From Streptomyces roseoverticillatus (GTDB lineage Bacteria > Actinomycetota > Actinomycetes > Streptomycetales > Streptomycetaceae), in the NCBI RefSeq assembly GCF_000719265.1, contig NZ_JOFL01000014.1, positions 1 to 64,000 of the forward strand: DNA of 64,000 bases, in the 5' to 3' direction. The translations under genes were made by a program, and so were the position numbers. How positions within the stretch are numbered: the first letter of the stretch is position 1; each line of letters begins with the position of its first letter. Positions 8,035 through 17,167 of this stretch are shown piece after piece. The notes below the pieces were generated by a model, which saw only the letters and a list, made by a program, of their open reading frames with translations, searched no databases and was not told the origin of the DNA.

Positions 8035-9624
8035 CTAGAGGGGGATGTTGCCGTGCTTCTTCGGCGGCAGCGCCTCGCGCTTGTCGCGCAGCGCCCGCAG
8101 GCCCCGCACGATGTGGCGGCGCGTCTCGTGCGGCATGATCACCGCGTCCACGTAGCCGCGCTCCGCCGCCGCGTACGGGTTGAGCAGCGCGTCCTCGTAG
8201 TCCGCGATCAGCTGCGCGCGCAGCTCCTCCCGCTCCTCGTCCGTCTCCGCCGCGGCGATCGTGCGGCGGTGCAGGATGTTGACCGCGCCCTGGGCGCCCA
8301 TGACGGCGATCTGGGCGGTCGGCCACGCGAGGTTGAGATCGGCGCCGAGGTGCTTGGAGCCCATCACGTCGTACGCGCCGCCGAACGCCTTCCGCGTGAT
8401 CACCGTGATCAGCGGGACGGTCGCCTCCGCGTACGCGTAGATCAGCTTGGCGCCGCGGCGGATGATGCCGTTGTACTCCTGGTCGGTGCCCGGGAGGAAG
8501 CCCGGCACGTCGACGAAGGTGAGCACCGGCACGTTGAACGCGTCGCACGTGCGCACGAAGCGGGAGGCCTTCTCGCTCGCGTTGATGTCGAGACACCCGG
8601 CGAACTGGAGCGGCTGGTTGGCCACGATGCCGACCGGCCGGCCCTCGACACGCCCGAAACCGGTGATGATGTTCGGCGCGAACAGGGCCTGGGTCTCCAG
8701 GAACTCGCCGTCGTCCAGCACGTGCTCGATCGCGGTGTGCATGTCGTACGGCTGGTTGGCCGAGTCCGGGATCAGCGCGTCCAGCTCGCCGTCGGCCGGC
8801 GAAATCTCCAGGTCGGCCTCCTCGGGGTAGGCCGGCGGCTCGGAGAGGTTGTTCGAGGGCAGGTAGGAGAGGAGCGCCTTCACGTACTCGATGGCGTCCT
8901 TCTCGTCCCCGGACATGTGGTGCGCCACGCCCGAGGTGGTGTTGTGCGTACGGGCGCCGCCCAGCTCCTCGAAGCCGACGTCCTCGCCCGTGACCGTCTT
9001 GATCACGTCCGGGCCCGTGATGAACATGTGCGACGTCTGGTCCACCATGACCGTGAAGTCGGTGATCGCGGGGGAGTAGACCGCGCCGCCCGCGCACGGG
9101 CCGACGATCAGGGAGATCTGCGGGACCACGCCCGAGGCGTGCACGTTCCGGCGGAAGATCTCGCCGAACAGACCGAGGGCGACCACGCCCTCCTGGATGC
9201 GGGCGCCGCCGCCGTCGTTGATGCCGATGATCGGGCAGCCGGTCTTCAGCGCGAAGTCCATGGCCTTGCCGATCTTCTCGCCGTAGACCTCGCCGAGCGA
9301 ACCGCCGAAGACCGTGAAGTCCTGCGAATAGACGCAGACGGTGCGGCCGTCGACCGTGCCGTAGCCGGTCACGACGCCGTCGCCGTACGGACGGTTCTTC
9401 TCGATACCGAAGTTCGTCGAGCGGTGGCGGGCGAATTCGTCGAGCTCGACGAAGGAACCCTCGTCCAGGAGGAGTTCGATCCGCTCACGAGCGGTCAGCT
9501 TGCCCTTGGCGTGCTGCTTCTCCACGGCACGGGCGGAGCCGGCGTGCGTGGCCTCGTCGATCCGGCGTTGCAGATCCGCGAGCTTGCCCGCGGTGGTGTG
9601 GATGTCGTGTTCCGGCTCGGACAT
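8035..9624 (-). CDS. pccB: propionyl-CoA carboxylase beta (carboxyltransferase) subunit
   Basis: A 529-residue carboxyltransferase with both crotonase-like halves. The N-half has [10 protein letters not shown] and [12 protein letters not shown] (acyl-CoA oxyanion hole); the C-half has [16 protein letters not shown]. The Asp in AYDVM (residue 419 here) aligns with D422 of S. coelicolor PccB, the residue known to favour propionyl-CoA over acetyl-CoA, so methylmalonyl-CoA is the likely product. The C-terminal KKHGNIPL is typical. ATG 9624 follows AGGAG. Methylmalonyl-CoA supplies polyketide and odd-chain lipid synthesis. Confidence 0.96.
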   Translation of the reverse strand: MSEPEHDIHTTAGKLADLQRRIDEATHAGSARAVEKQHAKGKLTARERIELLLDEGSFVELDEFARHRSTNFGIEKNRPYGDGVVTGYGTVDGRTVCVYSQDFTVFGGSLGEVYGEKIGKAMDFALKTGCPIIGINDGGGARIQEGVVALGLFGEIFRRNVHASGVVPQISLIVGPCAGGAVYSPAITDFTVMVDQTSHMFITGPDVIKTVTGEDVGFEELGGARTHNTTSGVAHHMSGDEKDAIEYVKALLSYLPSNNLSEPPAYPEEADLEISPADGELDALIPDSANQPYDMHTAIEHVLDDGEFLETQALFAPNIITGFGRVEGRPVGIVANQPLQFAGCLDINASEKASRFVRTCDAFNVPVLTFVDVPGFLPGTDQEYNGIIRRGAKLIYAYAEATVPLITVITRKAFGGAYDVMGSKHLGADLNLAWPTAQIAVMGAQGAVNILHRRTIAAAETDEEREELRAQLIADYEDALLNPYAAAERGYVDAVIMPHETRRHIVRGLRALRDKREALPPKKHGNIPL

Positions 9625-9704
9625 CGGGATGCGGCTCCTGCTCGTCCAGAGGTGGGCTGACGGGACTGAACTGAAGGTCTGGCGTTGCGGCGGGCTGACG
9701 CGGT

Positions 9705-9760
9705 GCCGGCTGGTCACCGGTGCTCGCGGTGCGCCGGCCGGTCACCGGTGTTGTCGCTGC
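9705..9760. repeat. 28-bp tandem direct repeat upstream of pccB and birA
   Basis: Two adjacent 28-bp units (9705-9732 and 9733-9760) match at about 24 positions and share GGTCACCGGTG. They lie between divergent pccB (start 9624) and birA (start 9866), where a regulator of carboxylase supply could bind. No cognate protein is identifiable. Confidence 0.5.
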
Positions 9761-9865
9761 TGATCCTTGCTACCGGTCCGTAGCGTATCCGCGCGGCTGC
9801 GCCGTGGCAGTGCGTCGTTGGCCACACCGGATTGCTTCCGCTTCCCCTCTCCTATGGTGGGCCCC

Positions 9866-10747
9866 ATGACCCCTCCTTCTGATGGAAGCCGCTGGTCCGA
9901 TCTCGACCGGCCGCCGCTCAACGTCACCGCGCTGCGGCGCGGGCTCCTCCGGCCCGGCTCGCTGTGGACCTCGCTGGACGTCGTCACCCGGACCGGGTCC
10001 ACCAACACCGACCTCGTCGAGGCCGCGTCCGCCTCCGCCTCCGCCTCCGCCGGCAAGGCCGAGGGGGCCGTGCTCGTGGCCGAGGAGCAGTCCTCGGGGC
10101 GGGGGCGGCTCGACCGCACGTGGTCCGCGCCCGCGCGCTCCGGGCTCTTCTTCTCCGTGCTGCTGCGGCCCGGCGCGGGCGTGCCCGTGGAGCGGTGGGG
10201 GTGGCTGCCGCTCCTCGCCGGGGTCGCGACCGCCTCCGCGCTGTCCCGGGCCGCCGGGGTCGACACCGCGCTCAAGTGGCCGAACGACCTCTTGGTGACG
10301 GTGGAGGGAGAGGAGCGGAAGGCCGGGGGGATCCTCGCCGAGCGGACCGGCGACGCGGTCGTGGTCGGGATCGGGCTCAACGTGTCCTTGCGGGCGGACG
10401 AGCTGCCCGTCCCCACGGCGGGGTCGCTCGCCCTGGCCGGGGCGCAGGTCCTCGACCGCGATCCGCTGCTGCGCGCCGTACTCCGTTCGCTGGAGGAGTG
10501 GTACGGCCTCTGGCGGGACGCCGCGGGCGATCCGGCGCAGAGCCGGCTGCAGGAGGCGTACACGGCGGGGTGCGCGACGCTCGGGCGGAACGTACGCGCC
10601 GAACTGCCGGGCGGCGGTGAGCTCGTCGGGGAGGCCGTGGCCGTCGACGGGGACGGGCGGCTGGTGCTGGCCACGGGGGACGGGGTGCAGCGGCCTGTGG
10701 GGGCCGGGGACATTGTTCATGTGCGGCCTGCCGGGGGAGCCGGCTGA
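9866..10747 (+). CDS. birA: biotin--[acetyl-CoA-carboxylase] ligase
   Basis: A 293-residue biotin protein ligase without the N-terminal DNA-binding domain of E. coli BirA, so it is a group I enzyme. Motifs are TGSTNTDL (biotin and ATP site), SSGRGRLDRTW (the GRGRxxR adenylate loop) and KWPNDLL (catalytic Lys). It biotinylates the BCCP domain of the carboxylase whose subunits are encoded nearby. Residues about 54-64 are a low-complexity ASASASASA run from a TCCGCC microsatellite and sit in a loop. The ATG at 9866 is 7 nt after a TATGGT box, consistent with a leaderless message. Confidence 0.94.
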   Translation: MTPPSDGSRWSDLDRPPLNVTALRRGLLRPGSLWTSLDVVTRTGSTNTDLVEAASASASASAGKAEGAVLVAEEQSSGRGRLDRTWSAPARSGLFFSVLLRPGAGVPVERWGWLPLLAGVATASALSRAAGVDTALKWPNDLLVTVEGEERKAGGILAERTGDAVVVGIGLNVSLRADELPVPTAGSLALAGAQVLDRDPLLRAVLRSLEEWYGLWRDAAGDPAQSRLQEAYTAGCATLGRNVRAELPGGGELVGEAVAVDGDGRLVLATGDGVQRPVGAGDIVHVRPAGGAG

Positions 10748-10922
10748 GGGGCCGGTGGGTGGTTCGGCGGGGAGGCCGGTGGACGGTTCGGTCGAGGGTC
10801 CGGTGGGCCCTCCGCCCCGTCGGAAGAGTGAGCTACGGCACACCTGTCGTATCGTTGTGCCCGGAACCTAAGCGAGCAGTGATCGGCAGGGCAGTGCGCA
10901 CGGATCGGACAGGGGGCGGGCG

Positions 10923-12020
10923 GTGACCGCCGACGGGGTCGAAGGTGCCGCCACTGGTGGCGTCGAGGAGTACGACGGCGACGAGGGCGGAGACGAGGGC
11001 GGCGACCCCATTGCGCTGCAGCTCGAAGCGCTGATCCTCGGCGCGGAGCGTCGCTACACCCCCTTCCAGGCCGCCCGCGCGGCCGGCGTCTCCATGGACC
11101 TCGCCTCCCGGTTCTGGCGGGCCATGGGCTTCGCCGACATCGGGCAGGCCCGGGCCCTGACCGAGGCGGACGTGCTCGCCCTGCGGCGGCTCGCGGGCCT
11201 CGTGGAGGCCGGGCTGCTCAGCGAGCCGATGGCCGTGCAGGTCGCCCGGTCCACCGGGCAGACCACGGCCCGGCTCGCCGACTGGCAGATCGACTCCTTC
11301 CTGGAGGGCCTGACGGAGCCCCAGGAACCCGGCATGACGCGGACGGAGATCACGTACCCGCTGGTCGAGCTGCTGCTGCCCGAGCTGGAAGAGTTCCTGA
11401 TCTACGTGTGGCGGCGACAGCTGGCGGCCGCTACGGGACGGGTGGTCCAGGCCCAGGACGACGCGGAGATGGTGGACCGGCGGCTGGCCGTCGGGTTCGC
11501 TGATCTGGTCGGCTTTACGCGATTGACGCGGCGGCTGGAGGAGGAGGAGCTCGGGGAGCTCGTCGAGGCCTTCGAGACCACCGCGGCGGATCTGGTGGCT
11601 GCGCATGGGGGGCGGCTGATCAAGACGCTGGGTGATGAGGTGCTGTACTCCGCTGATGATGCGGGGACGGCTGCCGAGATCGGGCTGCGGCTCATTGAGA
11701 CCATGACGCACGACGAGACCATGCCCGAGCTGCGGGTCGGGATCGCGTTCGGGACGGTCACGACGCGGATGGGCGACGTCTTCGGCACGACGGTGAACCT
11801 CGCGTCGAGGCTCACGTCGATAGCGCCGAAGGACGCCGTGTTGGTCGACCAGGCGCTGGCGGAGGAACTGACGCGGAGCGGGGAGGCGCCGAAGTCGGAG
11901 GCGGAGGTGGAGGAGGGGGCCGGAAACGGGTACCGGTTCGCGCTCCAGCCGATGTGGCAGCGGCCTGTGCGGGGGCTGGGCATGGTGGAGCCGTGGCTCC
12001 TGCGCCGGAGGGGCGGCTGA
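10923..12020 (+). CDS. cya: class III adenylate cyclase
   Basis: A 365-residue soluble cyclase. An acidic N-terminal tail (1-30) leads into an alpha-helical regulatory domain (about 30-160), as in mycobacterial Rv1264, and then the class III catalytic domain (about 185-350). Metal-binding aspartates are in VGFADLVGFTRL and the second one in LIKTLGDEVLYS; the transition-state Asn/Arg pair is in TTVNLASRL. It makes cAMP, which in Streptomyces acts through Crp in germination and antibiotic production. GTG 10923 is preceded by GGGGGCGGGCG. The arms GGCACA and TGTGCC (10837-10861) flank a possible promoter. Confidence 0.95.
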   Translation: MTADGVEGAATGGVEEYDGDEGGDEGGDPIALQLEALILGAERRYTPFQAARAAGVSMDLASRFWRAMGFADIGQARALTEADVLALRRLAGLVEAGLLSEPMAVQVARSTGQTTARLADWQIDSFLEGLTEPQEPGMTRTEITYPLVELLLPELEEFLIYVWRRQLAAATGRVVQAQDDAEMVDRRLAVGFADLVGFTRLTRRLEEEELGELVEAFETTAADLVAAHGGRLIKTLGDEVLYSADDAGTAAEIGLRLIETMTHDETMPELRVGIAFGTVTTRMGDVFGTTVNLASRLTSIAPKDAVLVDQALAEELTRSGEAPKSEAEVEEGAGNGYRFALQPMWQRPVRGLGMVEPWLLRRRGG

Positions 12021-12088
12021 CGGGGCGTCGGTGCGGGTTCGTTTCGGTGCCGGTGCGGGCGCGCTTGGGTGCCGGTGGTGGGGGCTCC

Positions 12089-12195
12089 GGGGTGGGGGTC
12101 CGGGGCCGTATATTTACGGGCCCGTTGCCGTAGGCGTCGAGGGTGCCCCGGTATTGGGCCCACAAATACACGTCAGCGCCCCGGACCCCCACCCC
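12089..12195. repeat. large imperfect palindrome with 18-bp perfect terminal arms
   Basis: The segment 12089-12106 (GGGGTGGGGGTCCGGGGC) is exactly reverse-complementary to 12178-12195. The symmetry continues inward imperfectly: CGTATATTTACGGGCCC at about 12107-12123 faces CGTGTATTTGTGGGCCC read from the other side. The whole is about 107 bp and would fold into one long hairpin. It lies after cya and before a small zinc-finger-like gene. It looks like a MITE or REP-type element or a strong terminator. Confidence 0.6.
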
Positions 12196-12304
12196 TGCGC
12201 CCCCGCCCCCTCCTGCAGTTCTCAGTCCGGAGGGGGTTGCGTTGGGCTAGCCTCGGTTTGTGCCACCGAGAGGGGGCATGTGACATGTCCGAAAAGGTCT
12301 CAGG

Positions 12305-12610
12305 ATGAGCACACCCGAGGGTCAGATGCGTCCGGTCTTCGTCTGTGTGGGGTGTGGGTGCACCTACCTGCCGCCCAAGGCGATGAGGTACCCGGAGCTG
12401 GGTACCGAGGCTTCGCCGTTGCATTGTGGGGAGTCGGCGTGCCGACGGCACGCCGAGGGTATTCCCGGCCCGTTGCAGGCCTTGATGGTCAAGCAGGCTT
12501 GGGCGCGGGCCGAGCGGTGGATGGAGCGGGAGCTGTCCCCGCTGCCGGAGCGGGCGCGGCGGCGGGCGCGGAGTGGTCGTCCGGGCGGGGCTCGTTCGAA
12601 GTTGCGCTGA
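12305..12610 (+). CDS. small Cys-rich (zinc-ribbon-like) hypothetical protein
   Basis: A 101-residue protein with cysteines at 14, 17, 19, 41 and 46 (VFVCVGCGCTYL, then HCGESACRRH), suggesting one zinc site, followed by a basic Arg-rich tail (RARRRARSG). I do not recognise a named family. The ATG at 12305 has only a weak purine-rich site upstream. It lies between cya and an enoyl-CoA hydratase, all in the same direction but with gaps that suggest separate promoters. Confidence 0.7.
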   Translation: MSTPEGQMRPVFVCVGCGCTYLPPKAMRYPELGTEASPLHCGESACRRHAEGIPGPLQALMVKQAWARAERWMERELSPLPERARRRARSGRPGGARSKLR

Positions 12611-12718
12611 GCCCGCGCCCCGGCTCGCATTCGGGTATGGCCTCGCCGGGTGGGTGCAGGGCATGATCTGGGTACCGCAGGTTTACGAGCGTTAACCCGT
12701 ACCCGGAGGGTGAAGGCC

Positions 12719-13513
12719 ATGAGCGAGCAGCGTTTCGGAGAGTGGATTGCGGTTCGGCGGCACGGGCACGTGGCCGAGCTCGTGCTGGATCGGCCCAAGG
12801 CCATGAACGCCGTCTCCAGTGAGCTGGCCGGGCGGCTTGCTGAGGCGACCTCCGCTCTTGCCGCGGATGATTCCGTGCGGGTCGTCGTTCTTACGTCCAC
12901 GCATGAGCGCGCCTTTTGTGTGGGTGCTGATCTGAAGGAGCGGAACTCCTTCACTGATGCTGATCTCAGCCGGCAGCGGCCTCATGCTCGTGCCGCGTAC
13001 ACCGGTGTTCTGGAGCTCCCCATGCCGACTGTCGCCGCCGTGCACGGGTTCGCGCTCGGGGGTGGGTTCGAGCTTGCCCTCTCGTGCGATGTCATCGTTG
13101 CCGATGCGACTGCTGTGGTGGGGCTGCCTGAGGTGTCCGTCGGTGTCATTCCGGGTGGGGGCGGTACTCAGCTTCTGCCCCGGCGGGTGGGTGCGGCCCG
13201 TGCTGCCGAGCTGATTTTCAGTGCCCGGCGGGTGGAGGCCGTGGAGGCCAGGGAATTGGGTCTCGTCGATCAGTTGGTCGGCGAAGGCCAGGACCGGGCC
13301 GAGGCGCTCGCCCTCGCTGCGCGGATCGCCGCCAACTCGCCCGTGGGCCTTCGTGCCGCCAAGCGCGCGCTGCGGCTCGGGCACGGTCTCGATCTGCGCG
13401 CCGGTCTGGAGGTCGAGGACGCGGCCTGGCGGTCCGTGGCCTTCTCCGGCGACCGGGCCGAGGGCGTCGCCGCCTTCAACGAGAAGCGCAAGCCCGACTG
13501 GCCGGGCCTGTAG
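12719..13513 (+). CDS. enoyl-CoA hydratase/isomerase (crotonase family)
   Basis: A 264-residue crotonase-fold protein. The oxyanion-hole motifs are AFCVGADLKER (about 65-75) and HGFALGGGFELALSCD (about 105-120), and a Glu in GLPEVSVGVIPGGGGTQ is the usual catalytic acid. It likely hydrates 2-enoyl-CoA in fatty-acid or amino-acid catabolism; substrate is open. ATG 12719 follows GGAGGG by 8 nt. The first 540 bp use many more T-ending codons than the last 240 bp or the neighbours, an oddity noted separately. Confidence 0.93.
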   Translation: MSEQRFGEWIAVRRHGHVAELVLDRPKAMNAVSSELAGRLAEATSALAADDSVRVVVLTSTHERAFCVGADLKERNSFTDADLSRQRPHARAAYTGVLELPMPTVAAVHGFALGGGFELALSCDVIVADATAVVGLPEVSVGVIPGGGGTQLLPRRVGAARAAELIFSARRVEAVEARELGLVDQLVGEGQDRAEALALAARIAANSPVGLRAAKRALRLGHGLDLRAGLEVEDAAWRSVAFSGDRAEGVAAFNEKRKPDWPGL

Positions 13514-13601
13514 CCGTACTGCTGTCGCCCCTGAGGAAGAAGTGACGGGAGGGCGCTACGGCCGTCATGGGGCGGAATGGGCCCGACATTCTTAGGCTGG
13601 A

Positions 13602-14813
13602 GTGCAGAATCTGCGCTCAGCAACGGAATGTGAGGCTCGGGTGGCAGCAGGCGGGGAGTGCGACGATCGGCTGCGCGCCGTGGTGGAGCTGGCCCAGTCG
13701 ATGGCGGCGGCGCGTACCCCCTTGGACACGGTGGCCGCCGCGGCGGAGCGGGTGATGACCGCGCTGGGCGGCAGCTTCGCCGCCGTGTCCGTGTGGGAGC
13801 GCGACCGCGGGCGGCTGCGCGTCCTGGTCAACGCGGGGGAGCTGACCGCGGGAGAGGAGCGCTACCCGGAGGACGAGTCCTATCCGGTGCACGACTTCCC
13901 CGAGATCGCGGAGTTCCTCCACGAGGAGTGGGCGGGCGGCGGCACCGAGCCGCGCGCGTGGGTCGAGAGCATGGACGGGGCCGCGGAGACGGGCGGCGGG
14001 CAGGGCGCGTACCGGCACGAGCGGGTGGCCGCGCTGCGCCGCCGCGGCCGGGGCGCTTGTGTCGTCGCGCCGGTCGTCCTGCACGGGCGGGCCTGGGGGG
14101 AGCTGTACGTGGCCCGGCCGCCCGGAGCGCCCGCCTTCGACCGTGCGGACGCCGACTTCGCGACCGTCCTGGCGGCCGTGGCGGCGGCGGGGATCGCGCA
14201 GACCGAGCAGCTGGAGGAGGTCCGGCGGCTGGCCTTCACCGATCCGCTGACCGGGCTCGCCAACCGGCGCGCGGTCGACGCGCGGCTCGACGAGGCCGTG
14301 GAACGGCACCTCGCGGACGGGGTCGTCGTGAGCCTCGTGGTGTGCGACCTCAACGGCCTCAAGCGCGTCAACGACTCCCTCGGGCACGCGGTCGGCGACC
14401 GCCTCCTGGAGCGCTTCGGCTCCGTGCTGTCGCTGTGCGGCGCGATGCTGCCGGGCGCGCTGGCGGCGCGGCTGGGCGGTGACGAGTTCTGCCTGCTGAC
14501 GGTGGGGCCGGGCACGGACGAGGTCGTCGCCGTGGCCGGCGAACTGTGCCGCCGGGCCGCGGCGTTGGAGCTGGGCGAGGGGGTCTCCTGCGGCATCGCC
14601 TCCACCGGCGACCCGATCGGCCCGGTGGCCACGGCCCGGCGGCTGTTCCGGCTCGCCGACGCGGCGCAGTACCGGGCGAAGGCGGCGCGGGCCACCGAGC
14701 CGGTCGTCGCCGGGCGCGCCGGGGGACCGGCCGACCCCGTGGTCCGGCTCGCCGATCATCCGCCCGCCGCGCCGGTGGCCGAGCGGCGGCGGTTCCGGGG
14801 GCGGCGGCCGTGA
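13602..14813 (+). CDS. GAF-GGDEF diguanylate cyclase
   Basis: A soluble protein of about 403 residues. An N-terminal GAF-like sensor (about 20-200) is followed by a GGDEF domain (about 205-375) containing FTDPLTGLANRRA and the intact active-site loop RLGGDEFCLL, so it should make cyclic di-GMP from two GTP. In Streptomyces c-di-GMP binds BldD and delays sporulation. No transmembrane segment is seen. The GTG start at 13602 is not certain: a TAGGCT box at 13593-13598 is too close for it, and a GTG at 13641 would fit a promoter there better. The Pro/Arg-rich tail has no domain. Confidence 0.9.
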   Translation: MQNLRSATECEARVAAGGECDDRLRAVVELAQSMAAARTPLDTVAAAAERVMTALGGSFAAVSVWERDRGRLRVLVNAGELTAGEERYPEDESYPVHDFPEIAEFLHEEWAGGGTEPRAWVESMDGAAETGGGQGAYRHERVAALRRRGRGACVVAPVVLHGRAWGELYVARPPGAPAFDRADADFATVLAAVAAAGIAQTEQLEEVRRLAFTDPLTGLANRRAVDARLDEAVERHLADGVVVSLVVCDLNGLKRVNDSLGHAVGDRLLERFGSVLSLCGAMLPGALAARLGGDEFCLLTVGPGTDEVVAVAGELCRRAAALELGEGVSCGIASTGDPIGPVATARRLFRLADAAQYRAKAARATEPVVAGRAGGPADPVVRLADHPPAAPVAERRRFRGRRP

Positions 14814-14936
14814 CGAAGGCCCGTGCTGCCGTGACGAGGGCTCGGGCAGCCGTGGCAAAGGCCCCGGGCATTCTTCCCGGTCCGGCATGCGGAACGGGTC
14901 CCTACGCGTTGTACCTGACAGGCAACCCGTCGGCTA

Positions 14937-14965
14937 TGTACAGGCAGCGATTCAGTCTCTAGGGT
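14937..14965 (+). promoter_or_regulatory. hutH promoter, probably leaderless
   Basis: A -35-like TGTACA (14937-14942) and a -10 TAGGGT (14960-14965) are 17 bp apart, and the hutH ATG begins 8 nt after the -10 box. No ribosome site precedes the ATG. The layout predicts transcription starting at or next to the start codon. Confidence 0.6.
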
Positions 14966-14973
14966 GCCTGAAT

Positions 14974-16518
14974 ATGGATATGCACACTGTGGTGGTGGGG
15001 ACGGCCGGGACGACCGCGGAAGACGTGATCGCCGTGGCACGGGGCGCCGCGCGCGTCGTCGTATCGGACGAAGCGCTGGCCGCGGTTGCCGCGTCGCGCC
15101 GCGTCATCGACGACCTCGCCGCCAAGCCCGACCCCGTCTACGGCGTCTCCACCGGCTTCGGAGCCCTCGCCGTCCGCCACATCAGCCCCGAGCTGCGCGC
15201 CCAGCTGCAGCGCAACATCGTGCGCTCGCACGCCGCCGGCATGGGCCCGCGCGTCGAGCGCGAGGTCGTCCGCGCACTGATGTTCCTGCGCCTGAAGACC
15301 CTCGCCTCGGGCCGCACCGGCGTGCGCCCGCTCGTGGTCGAGACCATGGCGGCCATCCTCAACGCCGGCATCACCCCCGTCGTGCACGAGTACGGCTCCC
15401 TGGGCTGCTCCGGCGACCTCGCGCCGCTCTCCCACTGCGCGCTCACGCTCATGGGCGAGGGCGACGCCGAGGGCCCCGACGGCGCCGTCCACCCGGCCGG
15501 CCGGCTCCTCGCCGAGCACGGCATCGAGCCCGTCGAGCTGCGCGAGAAGGAGGGCCTGGCCCTCCTCAACGGCACCGACGGCATGCTCGGCATGCTCGTC
15601 ATGGCCTGCGCCGACCTCGCCCGCCTCTACACCTCGGCCGACGTCACCGCCGCCCTGTCGCTGGAGGCCCTGCTCGGCACCGAGAAGGTCCTCGCGCCCG
15701 AACTGCACGCCATCCGGCCCCACCCGGGCCAGGGCGCCAGCGCCGGCAACATGCTGCGCGTCCTCGCCGGCTCCGGGCTCACCGGGCACCACCAGGACGA
15801 CGCGCCGCGCGTCCAGGACGCCTACTCCATCCGCTGCGCCCCGCAGGTCGCCGGCGCCGGCCGCGACACCCTCGCGCACGCCCGCCTGGTCGCCGACCGC
15901 GAGCTCGCCTCCGCCGTCGACAACCCCGTGGTGCTGCCCGACGGCCGCGTCGAGTCCAACGGCAACTTCCACGGCGCCCCCGTCGCCTACGTCCTCGACT
16001 TCCTCGCCATCGCCGCCGCCGACCTCGCCTCCATCGCCGAGCGCCGCACCGACCGGCTGCTCGACAAGAACCGCTCGCACGGCCTGCCGCCGTTCCTGGC
16101 CGGCGACGCGGGCGTCGACTCCGGCCTGATGATCGCCCAGTACACCCAGGCCGCCCTGGTCAGCGAGATGAAGCGGCTGGCAGTCCCCGCTTCGGTGGAC
16201 TCCATCCCGTCCTCCGCGATGCAGGAGGACCACGTCTCCATGGGCTGGTCGGCCGCCCGCAAGCTCCGTACGGCCGTGGCCGCCCTCGCGCGCGTCATCG
16301 CCGTCGAGCTCGTCGCCGCGACCCGCGCCGTCGAGCTGCGCGAGGGCCTCACCCCCTCGCCCGCCACGCAGGCCGTGCTCAAGGCCGTGCGCGCGGCGGG
16401 CGTGGAGGGCCCCGGCGGGGACCGCTTCCTCGCCCCGGACCTGGCGCGCGCGGAGGAGTTCGTACGGGCCGGGAAGCTCGTCGAAGCGGTTGAACCCGTA
16501 ACGGGTCCGCTGGCGTAA
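14974..16518 (+). CDS. hutH: histidine ammonia-lyase
   Basis: A 514-residue MIO-dependent lyase that deaminates histidine to urocanate, the first step of the Hut pathway. The prosthetic-group loop reads GSLGCSGDLAPLSH, with C145-S146-G147 as the self-cyclising triad instead of the common Ala-Ser-Gly. Other family features are VYGVSTGFG near residue 55 and the late MQEDHVSMGWSAA stretch. The ATG at 14974 suits the promoter above; MPEYGYAHCG in another frame is a shadow. No other hut genes are adjacent, as is usual in Streptomyces. Confidence 0.96.
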   Translation: MDMHTVVVGTAGTTAEDVIAVARGAARVVVSDEALAAVAASRRVIDDLAAKPDPVYGVSTGFGALAVRHISPELRAQLQRNIVRSHAAGMGPRVEREVVRALMFLRLKTLASGRTGVRPLVVETMAAILNAGITPVVHEYGSLGCSGDLAPLSHCALTLMGEGDAEGPDGAVHPAGRLLAEHGIEPVELREKEGLALLNGTDGMLGMLVMACADLARLYTSADVTAALSLEALLGTEKVLAPELHAIRPHPGQGASAGNMLRVLAGSGLTGHHQDDAPRVQDAYSIRCAPQVAGAGRDTLAHARLVADRELASAVDNPVVLPDGRVESNGNFHGAPVAYVLDFLAIAAADLASIAERRTDRLLDKNRSHGLPPFLAGDAGVDSGLMIAQYTQAALVSEMKRLAVPASVDSIPSSAMQEDHVSMGWSAARKLRTAVAALARVIAVELVAATRAVELREGLTPSPATQAVLKAVRAAGVEGPGGDRFLAPDLARAEEFVRAGKLVEAVEPVTGPLA

Positions 16519-16545
16519 GGCGAAGGTAAAAAAGGTAAAAGCTGG

Positions 16546-16830
16546 TCAGCGGTCCGCCGTGCGCGTCCTGCGTACGGCGACCGTCACCAGCGCACCGCCC
16601 GCCGCCACGAGGGCAACTCCCCCGAAAACGTAGGGAGTGGTGTCCACGCTGCCCGAGTCGGCGAGGGAAAGGTGCTGCTCAGCGGCCTGCGCGGGCTGTG
16701 CCGTGGGCGCCGGGCGCGGCGCGGCGCGCTCCGCCCGTTCGACCGTGGCGTTCGCGGTAGGCATGAACCACACCGCACACAGGAGCGACCCTGCGGCGAC
16801 GGCGGTCAGCAGCGGTCGGCGTGCGGTCAC
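16546..16830 (-). CDS. small surface protein with LADSG-like C-terminal sorting signal
   Basis: A 94-residue protein. It has a signal peptide (TARRPLLTAVAAGSLLCAVW, cleavage near ANA at 27-29) and an Ala/Pro/Gln mature spacer. The C-terminal module is LSLADSGSVDTTPYVFGGVA, then a hydrophobic helix and the basic tail RRTRTADR. The layout copies LAXTG sortase-class E substrates of Streptomyces, but the expected Thr is Ser (LADSG). It may be a weak sortase substrate or simply tail-anchored. GTG 16830 has GGGGGA seven bases upstream. Confidence 0.75.
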   Translation of the reverse strand: MTARRPLLTAVAAGSLLCAVWFMPTANATVERAERAAPRPAPTAQPAQAAEQHLSLADSGSVDTTPYVFGGVALVAAGGALVTVAVRRTRTADR

Positions 16831-17167
16831 GGACGAATCCCCCTTGAGGCGGCGGAGATTGAGGGCGCGGCACGGCGGCCTCCTCCGGACTGACTCGATG
16901 TCAGTGACCCGATGGTAGTGATACGAACGGCCGGGAGGAAGTCGTGGGGTTTCCGTCGGTCACCGCCGCCCCGCGCCCCGTCAACCGCCCCGCCGTCATC
17001 GGCTCCCCCGCTATCATGGCGCCCCTCCGAGGGGAGCAGGCAGGCGTGGCCTTCCCCACATTCTCCAGGGGTGTGGAACGGACGAACCGGTGCAGGCGTT
17101 CCTTGAAGTAGTAGCCGGGAATCGTGCTGCCCCACGGTTCGGCTCGGGGATAGGGGCCGCAGGAGCA

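Noticed and set aside
17090..17167. N-terminal extension of the L,D-transpeptidase frame
   Set aside because: It would place 26 extra residues before a complete lipoprotein signal peptide, which is incompatible with export.
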